From NCBI GenBank assembly GCA_036897485.1, contig JAYMTF010001715.1, positions 1 to 21,707 of the forward strand: a stretch of 21,707 bases of DNA, read 5' to 3'. Each line of letters opens with the position of its first letter. Within the stretch, counting starts at the first letter, position 1. Source of the DNA: Pelargonium nanum. Its lineage: Eukaryota; Streptophyta; Magnoliopsida; Geraniales; Geraniaceae. The notes beneath the pieces were generated by a model. It was not told where the DNA came from and ran no database searches. It saw only the letters and a list, made by a program, of their open reading frames with translations. A program made the translations under genes and the position numbers. Shown here in pieces: positions 1 through 12,922 of the stretch.

Positions 1-1668
1 GAATAAACCCCAATCAATATCAGCATATGCAAATATAAATATGGATTTTGAGATTGATGGGGAATGACGAACTTTGCACTGATCGGGATAAGAGAAATTG
101 TGAAGAATAACACATCAATCCATAGCTCTTAAAATGCTTCTTCATTCATTATCGGTATCTATCAAAGTATTTATGAAATGAGTGATCTTTCAACTTTCAA
201 CGACTATTAGCTAAAGGCATTCTACAATTGTTATTAGATAAGGACCTCTACCTATTGTACTATTACCTATAAAAATAGTGAATGCCATAGATAATACTAT
301 TAGTAATTACTAATAGCTATTAGAGAGTTTTTGTAACTTATAGAAAATGAAGAGACATTGAAGGAGAGAGCTACAAATTGGAATGGTTGATGATGTGACA
401 TCACCTAATGCTACATCACCAACTTTAACATACATAGTATAGATTTTTGGTCCGGTGAAGAAGAAACAAGAGATCTCATTATAAATATTTAATCAAGAAC
501 CGACTATTTAAACTAAAATTCGAAGACACGCGAAATTGACTCACATTTTTGCGGCTTTGGAACGAATCAGACAAACTCAATCTAAACCCGCCACATTATG
601 TATATACTAAAAATCTGTAATTCGATATACGGAACTCACAACCACCCCCTTGCAAGTCGGGTTGGGTAAAACCTTTTGAACCCGATCTTCAGTAAGAAAG
701 TTGCAAGTTTGCTTATCAGGCCAATTTTTGTCGGCCTAACCCAAATATTAGCAGTCGGACTAGTGATAGCACATTGACTCATTTAACAAGTAAAATAGTT
801 CGTGGGACATAGTTTGGCTAAATGTCACTAAACAATATTATCGGGTTGGATCAGTGATGGCCACCAAACCATTAGCCCATTTGCTAGCTCAACTCATACT
901 ATATAAACTCATAAGCTTAAATGCAAATCCAATCTGAATCATTAGTGTTATTTATGCTATATATGCCTTTTTATGTATTATAAAAACAACTATCAAATTG
1001 GTGATAAAATGATTCCATAACAAAATCAAATCAACCTTGTTCTGAGTCACCACAATGCGAAATACAAGTTCTTAAAGGGACAACATATGCTTGTGTCGCC
1101 TTTATATACATTCTCCACACACACGTATCCGATATGCACGTTAAGAGCAGCAGCAGAAACCCTACTACGAATCTTTACATAAGATATCTCCATTACGCGC
1201 AACAATACCTGCAAAAGTCGAAAAGGAATTCACGAATAAGACCATAGTTTTGCTAATGAATTCATGTAGCCAAGCCCGATATTGTTCGGGTAATGGCTTT
1301 GTTGTTGTTGTGCAGGCACTAGAAACCACATAGAAGTTGAAGATTTGAATACAAGTCCTTATTTGTTTTCAAGATTGTACAGCTATGTTCCAACCAAGGA
1401 TCAAAGATCCACATGGAACAGACAAGTCGGGTTTTGGGTCGGGTTGGGATTTCCCGGGTGGACAAGACCTAACTTGAATCCGATCCAAAATTGGTCCGGG
1501 TTGCAGGTTTTATCTAGAGAATGTGTGTGGGTTGCCCGGCCCAAAAAATGGTTGGGTGGGGTTTCGGGTGCATAAGGGCTTGGGTCGAAAGTGCAAACTC
1601 TAAATCAGTACTGCATGGTAATGACTAATGACCAACAATCATTACGATGTTAGACTAAACGGACCTGC
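1..1668. other. Intergenic stretch, no gene seen
   Basis: No open frame here looks like a protein, and no exon with good splice sites and recognisable content was found on either strand. The stretch is AT-rich. It is interrupted by GGGTT/GGGTC-rich patches at about 650-760, 840-860 and 1425-1585, and by a short retroposon-like tail at 1258-1313. The last roughly 300 bases before 1669 probably include the 3' untranslated region of the minus-strand SNF7 gene. Confidence 0.6.
1258..1313 (+). repeat. 3' tail resembling plant RTE LINE / Au-type SINE tails
   Basis: The sequence begins with TTCATGTAGCC, passes through a short GCCCGATATTGTTCGGG-type inverted element, continues into GGCTTTG and ends in a TTG repeat. 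This order, 'CATGTAGCC - short hairpin - GGCTTTG - (TTG)n', is what I recall from the 3' ends of plant RTE-type LINEs and the SINEs that borrow their tails. Only the tail is recognisable; no body or target duplication was identified. The family is an inference from memory. Confidence 0.4.
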
Positions 1669-4600
1669 TTAAAGTGCCATTTCGGCCTGCAATGCAGCAA
1701 GTTCATCTTCCTCAGCTGTGCGCTTTTGAGGAACAGGGCGCGCTGGTTGCCTGCCAGCTGGGACGTGCACTGGAGCTGCAGGGGCGGTGGTTGCAGGCTG
1801 AAGAAGCTGTTCCTCCAACTCGGCACCTTCCAACTCTTCGAGTTCTGCTTCCAGTTCATCCTAGATGACAGGGATAATTTGAATCATGTGCGTTGACTAT
1901 GGCAGAACACAAGAGAGTATTATATTCACAACTATAGAGAGAGGTACCTCATCAAAATCAGCTGCTGAACCAATGGGAGTTGACAATGCTTCCTGAATCT
2001 GCTTCATATTCTCCGTCTGCTCGTTGATCTCATCCATTGTCTTATCGACATCATCAATATTCCTGCAAAATTTAAGAGAGACATCAACAATACTTTCCAC
2101 AAAAAACCACACAGCCAGCAGAGCACTGAGCTAAAAACTACGGAAAGTTGGGAATGATGAATAAAGTAAAACATCAACTCACGTTGCTTTCTGCATTGCC
2201 TTCATTGCAGCTGCTCCAGTTCTCAATGCATCTACAGTCTCAGTGGTTGCTTTAGCACCCTCTAACATTATCATCTACAAAGTTGATGTCAGTGACATGG
2301 CACGACTAAAGAATCATCTAAAGCAGAGAAAACGAAACAGAACACTCCGTTTAAAACAGTTCCAACATTAAAAAAAAAAACATAACATTTTAAGTTCACC
2401 TGATCGTGGATACGCAGTTGGAAGTTTCCAAGCTGCTCTATTTGCTGTTCATACAACCTCTTCCTCTTCAGACATTGTATAGCCGCTACATGATCAATCA
2501 TGATTCAGAAAACAAATAAAATGAAGAGTTGAAACAATTGAAGTGTAATACAATGAATATGATGGGGGAATACAACAATTGTCTTTGTTAGTAGAGGTGA
2601 CAAACCAAAATTATCCAAACAAAATATCATTGTTTCCAGATTTTAATACTTGCATTAACAAATAACCTTCAGGGAACTGGTCAGTGTGATGATAACAGTG
2701 ATAATGTATGTGATACATATAGAAGTGTGATCTGAGATGTTAAGACATCCTCGGTGTACGAAGCAGTTATGCAGTAGCTAAAGTTATAGTGTTGTTATCA
2801 TTACTTGTATGGTTTGCGATTTTAAAGGAGGTACCGGTGAATATGGTTGGAGGAAGTAGTGCTAGTGATGGAAGCATTATTAACATAATTGAGGTGAGAA
2901 TGCTGTGGTAGTGGAGTTGGGGATCACATAATTACCATATAAAAAGCTGTTTCTTGATCAAACAAGAAAATCTTACGTATGAAGATCATGAATTTCATCT
3001 AACAGCAATATCCCACCGACAATTCCTTTGGGCAAACATAAGGTCGGAGAAGTTCTATTGCATTACTAGCTAATCTTGCTCCAATAGAACAGCTAGAGCA
3101 CAAATATATTTGCAGAGAGAATAATTTCATAGTGTAAAGAATGACGTACTACTCCTAGTGAACCGAAAATAAACGTTGTATGGCAATACTGCAGAGGCGA
3201 CAAAAGAAGACAATTTACCACCGCTAGTAACTTTCAGTAGTAATGGAGAAATTTCAATCCAATAACTCAATAAGAAAATTTGAAAGATATTGCTTAAGAA
3301 ATATTCTACTAAAAGTATTTCCTTAAAAAGAAAAGTAAGTAGTCTGCACTACCATACCTCTTTTGTTCTTTGCTCTTGTAAATTCCTTGGCCTTTTCAAC
3401 CTCTGCAGAGGCTTTCTTTATAAGTACCTTCTCCTTTTTCTCTAACATTTCAAGTGTCTGCGGAATGAGGATGAAAAATGGTTAGGTGTCAAGAATAAGG
3501 CAATCAATGCAGATATAGCAACTAATGACGTCAAACTAATACATCTACTCCCTCCGTCCCAAAATAAGTGTGTACTTTTTTCTAAAAAATGTGTCCCAAA
3601 ATGACTGTTCACTTCTCTTTTTGGTTAATTAGTTATGTGTAAATTACTAACATCCCTATAATATATTAGTGAGAAGCCGTTAAATTTGTTAAAACAAGAG
3701 CACATGGGGTTATACGGGAAAAAGCCCAACCCTAAAGTAACTTATCCTTAAAATTTTACAAAACAGAGGAATTGGACACTAATTTAGGGACAAAGGGAGC
3801 ACATCTTCAGTAATAAGTATTCGTAAAGAGGAAAACGGAATATCTTGATATCAACAAAAGGTGTATATGTCATTAACGCAACGCTCATGCTTCCCATGTA
3901 ACATCCCAACCAATTCATATACAGAAAAGTACAACGGTTGACGGTTCTACACAAAGCGACAAATCCAAAACATGTTTTCTCCAAGAAAAAGAAAGAGGTG
4001 CAAACTTAACATTCCTAGTCTCGTCATTTACATTTACAAGTCTATTAAGCTGCATAGAACACAAGACGGGACAATCAACAGATAGAGCACATGGTTTCTC
4101 CACTAATGAGATTGCCACTCTAAAAAAGTCGAGACCAGCACCTAGGGATATTTGTATTGCATCTTTAATGATAGTTGAGACACATATGTGCGACTACACT
4201 CATCGTGCTGAAATAAATGTACAGTCTTTAGACTACCACGAGTTTCATCTATACTCAATTACTCATTCCACTCATTTTGTGGAAATTACCTCATTCTACG
4301 ATGCACACAAACCACTTTACCATATAACTTCAACCGACTCAATAATTACATAATCAGCTCAATCAAAGCATCCAAAATTACAACAAAGATCACACATTTG
4401 CCATCTCAAAATGTAATCAGCTCCAACACAATCCTCCCCACACTCCCAAACCACTTTCTTTTACCCTAACAATAAGCCAATAACGCAATCCAATTACCAG
4501 AATCTAGCATCCAAGCAGAACCAATTTTGTAACAGAAAACACACAATTCTAATGAAAATGAAGATCAAATTAGCTCAGTTTACAGAAACCAACAAAAATT

Positions 4601-4706
4601 AAGCTCATAAGACGAACAAAGAAACGATGATAACCTCGTTTAACTTGTCTAGCGTTGTCAAAGCATTGGTCTCCTGTTTAGGTTTCCCAAAAAGTCGGTT
4701 CAACAT
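1669..4706 (-). CDS. SNF7: ESCRT-III subunit SNF7 / VPS32 (CHMP4 homologue), six coding exons
   Basis: This is the core filament-forming subunit of ESCRT-III. It polymerises on endosomal membranes to sort ubiquitinated cargo into multivesicular bodies and is recycled by the AAA ATPase VPS4/SKD1. The coding exons, in transcription order, are 4706-4635, 3457-3358, 2485-2400, 2274-2183, 2062-1948 and 1860-1669; all borders are GT..AG and the phases close to 218 residues. The protein starts MLNRLFGKPKQE, followed by a basic helical hairpin (about residues 20-120: LEKKEKVL, KNKRAAIQCLKRKRLYE), then NIDDVDKTMDEINEQTENM and an acidic DELEAELEELE stretch. It ends EDELAALQAEMAL, the C-terminal helix that binds Bro1-domain proteins in this family. 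Length and sequence agree closely with Arabidopsis VPS32/SNF7 as I remember it. No defect is seen. Intron 1 (3458-4634) carries a Stowaway MITE. Confidence 0.96.
3548..3799 (+). mobile_element. Stowaway-type MITE (Tc1/mariner), copy 1
   Basis: The element opens with CTCCCTCCGTCCCAAAATAA directly after a TA and closes with the imperfect inverted counterpart (…TTTAGGGACAAAGGGAG), followed by CA where TA would be expected. The CTCCCTCCGTCCC terminus is the hallmark of plant Stowaway MITEs. At 252 bp it has no coding capacity and lies in intron 1 of the minus-strand SNF7 gene. It shares its whole layout with the element at 18148-18397. The mismatched inverted repeats suggest it is not recent. Confidence 0.88.
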
Positions 4707-4729
4707 GATCGATTCCTCGAATTTAAACC

Positions 4730-4859
4730 CTAAATCATGTGCATCACAACAAAATCAAAATCGATAAATCGAATGAAACCCCAATTCCGTAACCGATCTA
4801 TTCAGAAAAAAAAGGACAATAAAAAAATGAAAAACAAATCCACCGAACAATCAAATTAC
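4730..4859 (-). other. Putative 5' UTR intron of the SNF7 gene
   Basis: On the minus strand a consensus donor (CAAG|GTAATT at 4859) and a pyrimidine-led acceptor (GATTTAG|GG at 4730) bracket 130 bases just before the start codon at 4706. Leader introns are common in plant housekeeping genes. The leader would start somewhere near 4900-4990, where AAACCCTA-type and CT-rich sequence appears on the minus strand. This was inferred from splice consensus only. Confidence 0.5.
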
Positions 4860-4959
4860 CTTGAAATTGGTGACGATTGCGATCGAATTGAGCGATTAGG
4901 GTTTCGAATTCGAAGAAAAATGAGGGAAGAGAGAGGTTTGGGTTTGGGGATTGAGAAGA

Positions 4960-6288
4960 AGAAGGTGTTTTTGCCTTTTTCGCTACGTCGCTGTTTTGAG
5001 GTCATCGGATTCTTACGTGGCGCGATGTGGTTGGTTGGCGTTCTTGTGGGTCCTACACCCTGTACAGTCAATCCAGAGTGTCCCAGTTCCATGGTGGACT
5101 CCAATTCGGTGTTCACTTTAAATGGATCCCAAACGGTGCCGTTTTGCTATACAACTTCATTATTGCCTAACGAAGTAGAAAAATGTTGAGAAAAAGAAAA
5201 GTTTAGTACAACGTATTTTTTGCTCTAAAGCCCTCAAACCTCGTTGCTTCCAACCTTGTGACAGTATCACACAATGATTAAATCACTTAAAACAGACCTA
5301 TTATTGGTGGACCACGCGAGAGGGTAGACACTTACCCAAACTCAAGACGACTTCCACTACGTCCATCAGGTAGGAGAATCTCGAGGTACAATCAAACGCG
5401 CGAGAAGAAAACGCCTCGTAAACAAGCATTATGACATGATACCACCTTTGATTATGAATATAAATACTAACTCCTAAGCAATGCAAGGGGGTCATTAATG
5501 ACATTCTCCCACTTTCGACTCTTATTTGGTTGGATTGTGTCGTGCGAAACATATTAGATAATGTTGCGTCAAATTAACATGTCATGTCAATACGAACAAT
5601 TTAGTTATTGTGTTAGGAGTGCCGTGTTCGTGTTGGGTCGTGCAACACAGTCAACCTTCAACACGTTGATGTGTAGAAATCTTTAAGATACTCATAGACT
5701 TTTAATGATTACCTTTTAAAAAGAAAATGTTACCAATAATATAATAACACATAGCAAATAGAGATAAAATTTTCAAAATATAGTAATTGATAGTACGATA
5801 ATTTGAGACAACAAATTAATTTTGACGAGTCTCATTGCTGATGTGACGAATTAAAAACTTAAGATATAGCACATATGCACACAATTTAAGTTCCATCGAT
5901 ACTGATGCTCTTAGTGTCTTCGAAATGTATGAGAAAGCAATTAGTGATAGCAACACAATTAACCTCGAAAACAAGTGAAAATGACATAAAAGACAAGTCA
6001 CGGCGATCGCAGACGGTAATTCAAAAGTCGTGTTTGTCTTTGAGGTGAAAAAGAAGAACGTGCTTTACTTTTTTTTTCTTTATGTCACTGCTCATCATTC
6101 AAGTGTCCTCGAGATACGATGGTCTAGGGAGACATCGAAAGACCAAATCTAAGAGATTTCTCTAAAATGTAACATGCTCAAAATCTCTGAACATATCTAC
6201 CAATAAGGTGCAGCGCAAAAGGTTTAAGAAGCTACCTATCATGCTTACTATACCCGTAATAAATGAACTCAAAATTTTCGAGAATCAT
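4960..6288. other. Intergenic region between divergent loci, no gene seen
   Basis: This stretch contains the upstream region of SNF7 on the left and that of the plus-strand 6632 locus on the right. A near-perfect palindrome, AAACGGTGCCGTTT, lies at 5131-5144 within the probable SNF7 promoter. The part from about 5250 to 5680 is less AT-rich and reads like old repeat sequence, for example the GTGTTCGTGTTGGGTCGTG patch near 5624, but I could not delimit or classify it. No conserved protein frame was found. Confidence 0.5.
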
Positions 6289-6436
6289 TGGGTTATGCCC
6301 CAGTTGGCAACGCAATATGAGATCGTAAGAAGAACTATTGGGTTCGATCCCAACTAAACACACCATGGAGTGAAGAGTTTTAACTGTGACTAAGTTTCAA
6401 ACGAGTTAAACCAATGGTTTACTTGGAAAAAAAAAA
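6289..6436 (+). repeat. tRNA-derived SINE
   Basis: An internal RNA polymerase III promoter is visible: an A-box-like ATGCCCCAGTTGG (6295-6307) and a near-canonical B box GGTTCGATCCC (6341-6351), about 34 bases apart as in tRNA genes. About 75 bases downstream the sequence runs into an A tract (6427-6436). A tRNA-like head, unrelated body and A-rich tail are the definition of a SINE. The flanks do not fold into a proper tRNA acceptor stem, so it is not a tRNA gene. Target-site duplications were not clear, so the ends are approximate. Confidence 0.7.
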
Positions 6437-6631
6437 CGAAAACAATTTAAATATTTGAAATTCGAAAGCATGAGTAATTGATGACGCAGATTTAAATTTC
6501 CCAAAACACGCCGCCAAATTAAAAAAGGGCTCGACTGATCGTCTTCCCCAATAGAAAATCCCCAAATCCAAAAACCTCTCTCAACCATATTTAAACTAGC
6601 ACTCCTGCCATTTACATAGCTTCGAACAAAC

Positions 6632-6884
6632 ATGGAGAAAAGCTCCGAGGTTGCTGTCGAACAAATGGAGGAAAGCTCCCAGGTTGCTGTAATTTCATCG
6701 AAGGAGCTGTTTCGCGAGGAGAGAAATAACCGTATTTTGTTTTTGTTTTCAACAATTGTTCTTGATTTTGTTCTTGATTTTGTTGCTGTGTATATAATGT
6801 TTCAATTTTGTTTTCTTTTGTTTCTCACCATCTCCGAGCTATCAACAAAGGATCGTCGTTTCTGTGCTTGGATCTTCTTCGTTG
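6632..6884 (+). CDS. Possible first coding exon of an unrecognised spliced locus
   Basis: The ATG at 6632 follows a short leader, with a TATA-like CATATTTAAAC about 45 bases upstream, so transcription probably starts near 6610-6620. The frame encodes an acidic start built from a perfect-phase 33-bp tandem repeat (MEKSSEVAVEQ / MEESSQVAVIS), then FREERNNR and a very hydrophobic stretch (about residues 35-67: ILFLFSTIVLDFVLDF…FCFLLFLTI). A good donor (GTTG|GTAATTAC) ends it at 6884. Splicing to 7035-7099 would keep the frame open (VVLYNIQFGFQHTFSFLEGSSS). I do not recognise the product. The hydrophobic part could instead be a T-rich intron entered by an earlier donor such as 6732 or 6790. Whether this exon belongs to the same protein as the 8021 exon is unresolved. 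Confidence 0.4.
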
Positions 6885-6904
6885 GTAATTACTTTTACAT
6901 TCAA

Positions 6905-6926
6905 TTCTTCTTCTTCTTCTTCTTCT
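6905..6926 (+). repeat. TTC/CTT microsatellite
   Basis: About seven TTC units in a row sit directly downstream of the GTAATTAC donor, forming part of a pyrimidine-rich putative intron. Simple-sequence slippage explains it. Confidence 0.85.
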
Positions 6927-7177
6927 TGTTCATCATCATTTCTGTTAATACCAAGCTGAATGTAACACCTTCTCAGTCGTGATTGGATGTTCTTTTGTTT
7001 TGAGAACTAACAACCGATCCTTTCATTTTATCAGTTGTCCTCTACAACATACAGTTTGGGTTTCAACACACATTCTCTTTCCTTGAAGGTTCTTCATCGG
7101 TAATTACTGTTACTTCTCATCTTCTTCTGTAAATAGTTTCATTTCATCAGTTGTCCTGCTCCCAGTTATTTTCTTTA

Positions 7178-7453
7178 TTTCTTAAGCATTCTTGTTATTA
7201 CTCTCTCAGTTTTTGAAATCACACATCAGCCTTTGCAAACTCCATAATCGATCACCATTGTTCATCTATGTAAGTTATTTATTCAAAGATTTTCCTTGTC
7301 TTATCTTTACTTTTTTTCTTAAGCATTGTTATTCTTATTCTTGCAGTTTTTTAAATCACACATCAGCCTCTGAACTCTATAATCAGGAACAATTGTTCAG
7401 TTCATTACCTGTGTAAGTTCAAAGATTCTCATTATCCTTGTCTTATCTTTAGC
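7178..7453 (+). repeat. Tandemly duplicated exon unit (two copies, period 137 bp)
   Basis: Two diverged copies, at about 7178-7310 and 7315-7453, each contain CTTAAGCATT, a pyrimidine tract with a CAG acceptor, an exon-like core beginning TTTTTnAAATCACACATCAG, a GTAAGT donor and the tail CCTTGTCTTATCTTTA. The exon-like cores are 7210-7269 (60 nt) and 7347-7412 (66 nt). Core 1 is open in phase 0 (FLKSHISLCKLHNRSPLFIY). Core 2 is open only in phase 2 (FLNHTSASELYNQEQLFSSLPV) and would join in frame to the exon at 8017. Copy 2 lacks two bases relative to copy 1 in the middle of the core. The splice signals survive in both copies, which suggests use in a transcript, possibly as alternatives. Confidence 0.7.
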
Positions 7454-8020
7454 TTTCAATGAGTCGTTTTGGTCTATTTTTGTGTTTCAAAACCAGTTGA
7501 ATCTGGATGTGTAAAACTTCTGTTGAAATTATTTTTTGCATCAATGTCTTCATTAACTTCTTTATTTCAACTTTTGGTCCACAGTACTTGAAATTCCCTG
7601 TTTCTCAGTCTTTAGCTATTAGTTGGTAAATTTCGTTATTTTGGCAAATTGTATGTGTAGGACTGTATGATCCATCCTAGTATTGGCCATATAGATTTAG
7701 TTTGTCTATTTCAATTTCTTAAGACTAAACCCTCACATAAACCATTGTTATCATACTGATGACCTAGTGACATTCTTGATCAAAAGAATATTTGTCTTTG
7801 TTTTTCAAAACTTAAATTGTATCTGGATATTTATAGTTTCTATTTATATTAATGTGTGAAATTTTGTCTTCTTTTTTTAGCTACCAAACCTGTATTGCAA
7901 TATTCTTTTTTGCATTTTCAAAACAGTGTTATGTATTAGTGATGATTTTAGTATTGGGGAGCAATGTTTTTAGGATTTTGTCTAGTTTGTTGAACTTAAT
8001 TTCCTCTTTTCAACAGCATA

Positions 8021-8472
8021 ATGGCTAATGCTGTACTCTTTGAGCCGGAGAACTATGGAACTATACAGCACAATGTGCTCTGCAGGCTTTGCCAAGATCA
8101 AATAATTCTCCACTCATCTACGGGGTTTTGTCAGGATTGCTTAGATGAACGGGCTGAACACGCGGTTGCATTGGATGAAGGGTACCATTTTGCGTTCTGT
8201 TGGGGTCGTCATATGTCGTAAGTTTCATTATTTTAGTTTAGTTTTTTATTTTAGAATGTTTTTGTAAAATATTTATCTGTTGTTTTAGGTATGTTCCTAT
8301 TCAGCTTATGTATACGAGGGAAGAGAACCAATTGATTAGAAGAAACATGGTGTGCAACTATTGTGCCAATGTACGGCCATTCCTTCTTAATAATGCTGCT
8401 CTCAATGTTGTGCCGAATTGCACCCCAGTGCCTCCACGGACGTACATCCGGAAGTACAGACTTTCAAACTAA
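8021..8472 (+). CDS. Small Cys-pair (zinc-ribbon-like) protein, unknown function, two 3' exons
   Basis: Exon 8021-8217 is joined by a consensus intron (GTAAGT…TTTTAG) to exon 8289-8472. If the ATG at 8021 is the start, this gives 126 residues ending YIRKYRLSN. It carries three CxxC pairs, CRLC (about 21-24), CQDC (37-40) and CNYC (87-90), plus scattered His, suggesting bound zinc. The sequence reads as a soluble, moderately basic protein; no signal peptide or membrane segment is seen. I do not recognise the family. A CAG acceptor at 8016 lies only four bases before the ATG, so an upstream exon exists. Exon copy 2 at 7347-7412 would join it in frame (…SSLPVIMANAVLFEPENYG), so the true start may lie further upstream. 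The C-rich start recalls nucleic-acid-binding zinc ribbons, but no function is claimed. Confidence 0.6.
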
Positions 8473-8502
8473 TGCCTCGGTGACTAGTTGCAGGTAATGT
8501 CG

Positions 8503-8885
8503 CGACGTATGTTGGTAGACCTTTATTCTGTTCATACATATATAAGAGGTTATAATAGTTTGGTTACAAGTATTATGTTTGTTTGAGGGTGTACCACCTT
8601 TTTTGTATACATTGTACAAGGGTATAAGTCTTTTCCAAATAGAGATTCACTCGATGTTATGTCGATTTGAAAACGTTAGGTCTCTTTTGCATACATTTGT
8701 ACGAGGTTATAATAGTCTTTTTTCACAAAAGAGGTTTGCACGATGTTATGTTAGTTTGAAAGCATTGCACCTCTTTTCATATTAATCGATTTCACAATAA
8801 AGATTCACACGTGTTATGTCGGTTTCAAAGCGTTGTCTCTTTTGTATACATTTATGCAGTGATGTAACAGTTGTTTTACAAACAT
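8503..8885 (+). repeat. Degenerate minisatellite, about four copies of an ~90-bp unit
   Basis: The phrases 'CTCTTTTGTATACATTTGTACgaGGtTATAAtAGTctTTTt', 'caaaagAGaTTcaCaCGaTGTTATGTcggTTtgAAAgCgTTg' recur at about 8595, 8681, 8769 (shortened) and 8837, with a further weak copy at 8503-8594. Unit length varies from about 68 to 92 bases. It begins roughly 30 bases after the stop codon of the Cys-pair protein gene and probably falls in its 3' untranslated or immediate downstream region. Confidence 0.75.
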
Positions 8886-9664
8886 TTCTTATAATTACCT
8901 GATTACTCAAGAAAAAATAAATTTGGATCCGTGCTATAAAATTTATAGCACGGTTTGTTGGTGCACAGTCCGCAACTCATATTACTAGTAGAATAAGGCG
9001 TGCTTAATATACCACTTTTTGTTGGACCGAAACACATATCTTTGAATCAGATAAGTGAATAGATCTGATTATTACAACTATGTCTGTACCTGCGTACGAA
9101 ATGGATGTCTTTAAAAAGATTTCCTTGGCTCATTAAAGTCATTGATTTCAATTGATTTCAAACTTTTTGAGATTTTTATGATCTTTCTTTTCTCTTCATG
9201 ATTCTAGAGCCATATTCTTTTATAAATAGATATTTATAAACTAATAGGGTCCATAGATTACAAACTCGAGATTGCATATCCAACTATTAGGGTCCATATT
9301 TTTGTCGAAAAAATCATATTCAATCCAATCGGATCAATTTGAAGTCGGAATTGGTTTTCAATTCAAATTAATAAATCACAAGAACAAAATCACATCCACT
9401 CATCACAGCTACTTTGGATGAATACTTGAATATTGGATGATTTAACAACCAAACAAAGCTACTACTGTAGATTAAAAATATGGAGAATCACTTGAAATTG
9501 AAACCAAGGTGTGTGTAACTCAACATAACAGCTAGTCTTCATCATTATACTAAACATGCAAAACTTTGGTGCACAACTAAACTCCATAATAATTAAAAGC
9601 ATCATGACAACAGATAAAGGAGATACGAAATGCGATAATCTATCTTGCCCTTGCCCGTCTAAGA
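8886..9664. other. Intergenic stretch between convergent genes, no gene seen
   Basis: The region is AT-rich and lies between the 3' ends of two converging genes. It contains a 25-bp perfect palindrome at 8929-8953 (12-base arms CCGTGCTATAAA around one base). The right part, from about 9440, should hold the RPL5 3' untranslated region. No other coding signal was found on either strand. Confidence 0.6.
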
Positions 9665-12724
<3,060 letters not shown>

Positions 12725-12806
12725 TGTTGATGCGGAGGCAGAGCTCGAGACCAATGTTAGAGAGTGAAAGAGGTGAGAGAGATTCAGAAACAGAGCTCTC
12801 AAATAC

Positions 12807-12817
12807 CAAAACCCTAG
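12807..12817 (-). promoter_or_regulatory. Telo-box in the RPL5 leader/promoter
   Basis: On the plus strand AAAACCCTAGC reads as GCTAGGGTTTT on the gene strand, about 90 bases upstream of the start codon. AAACCCTA telo-boxes near the transcription start are characteristic of plant ribosomal-protein and other translation genes, where they work with site II elements. Seen here in that expected position. Confidence 0.7.
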
Positions 12818-12922
12818 CGAACACAGCGATACAAATCAACGGCCACGATGGTTTCTGACGGAGAGATGATACGCACACCGACTATAGTAGCGTATTTTTG
12901 TGCACCCTTCTCTTGCTACTGA

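Noticed and set aside
1345-1575. 76-residue frame rich in Trp, Gly and Val
   Set aside because: It is a translation of a GGGTT/GGGTC-rich repeat tract; no splice context or family.
4737-5189. 150-residue plus-strand frame
   Set aside because: It is antisense to the SNF7 leader, leader intron and promoter; composition is low-complexity (Lys/Arg-rich) and no family is recognisable.
5250-5700. Possible decayed retroelement terminal repeat
   Set aside because: Less AT-rich and repeat-like in feel, but no paired termini, primer-binding site or target duplication could be seen; not called.
6291-6362. tRNA gene suggested by A and B boxes
   Set aside because: The ends do not pair into an acceptor stem and the sequence continues to an A-rich tail; SINE fits better.
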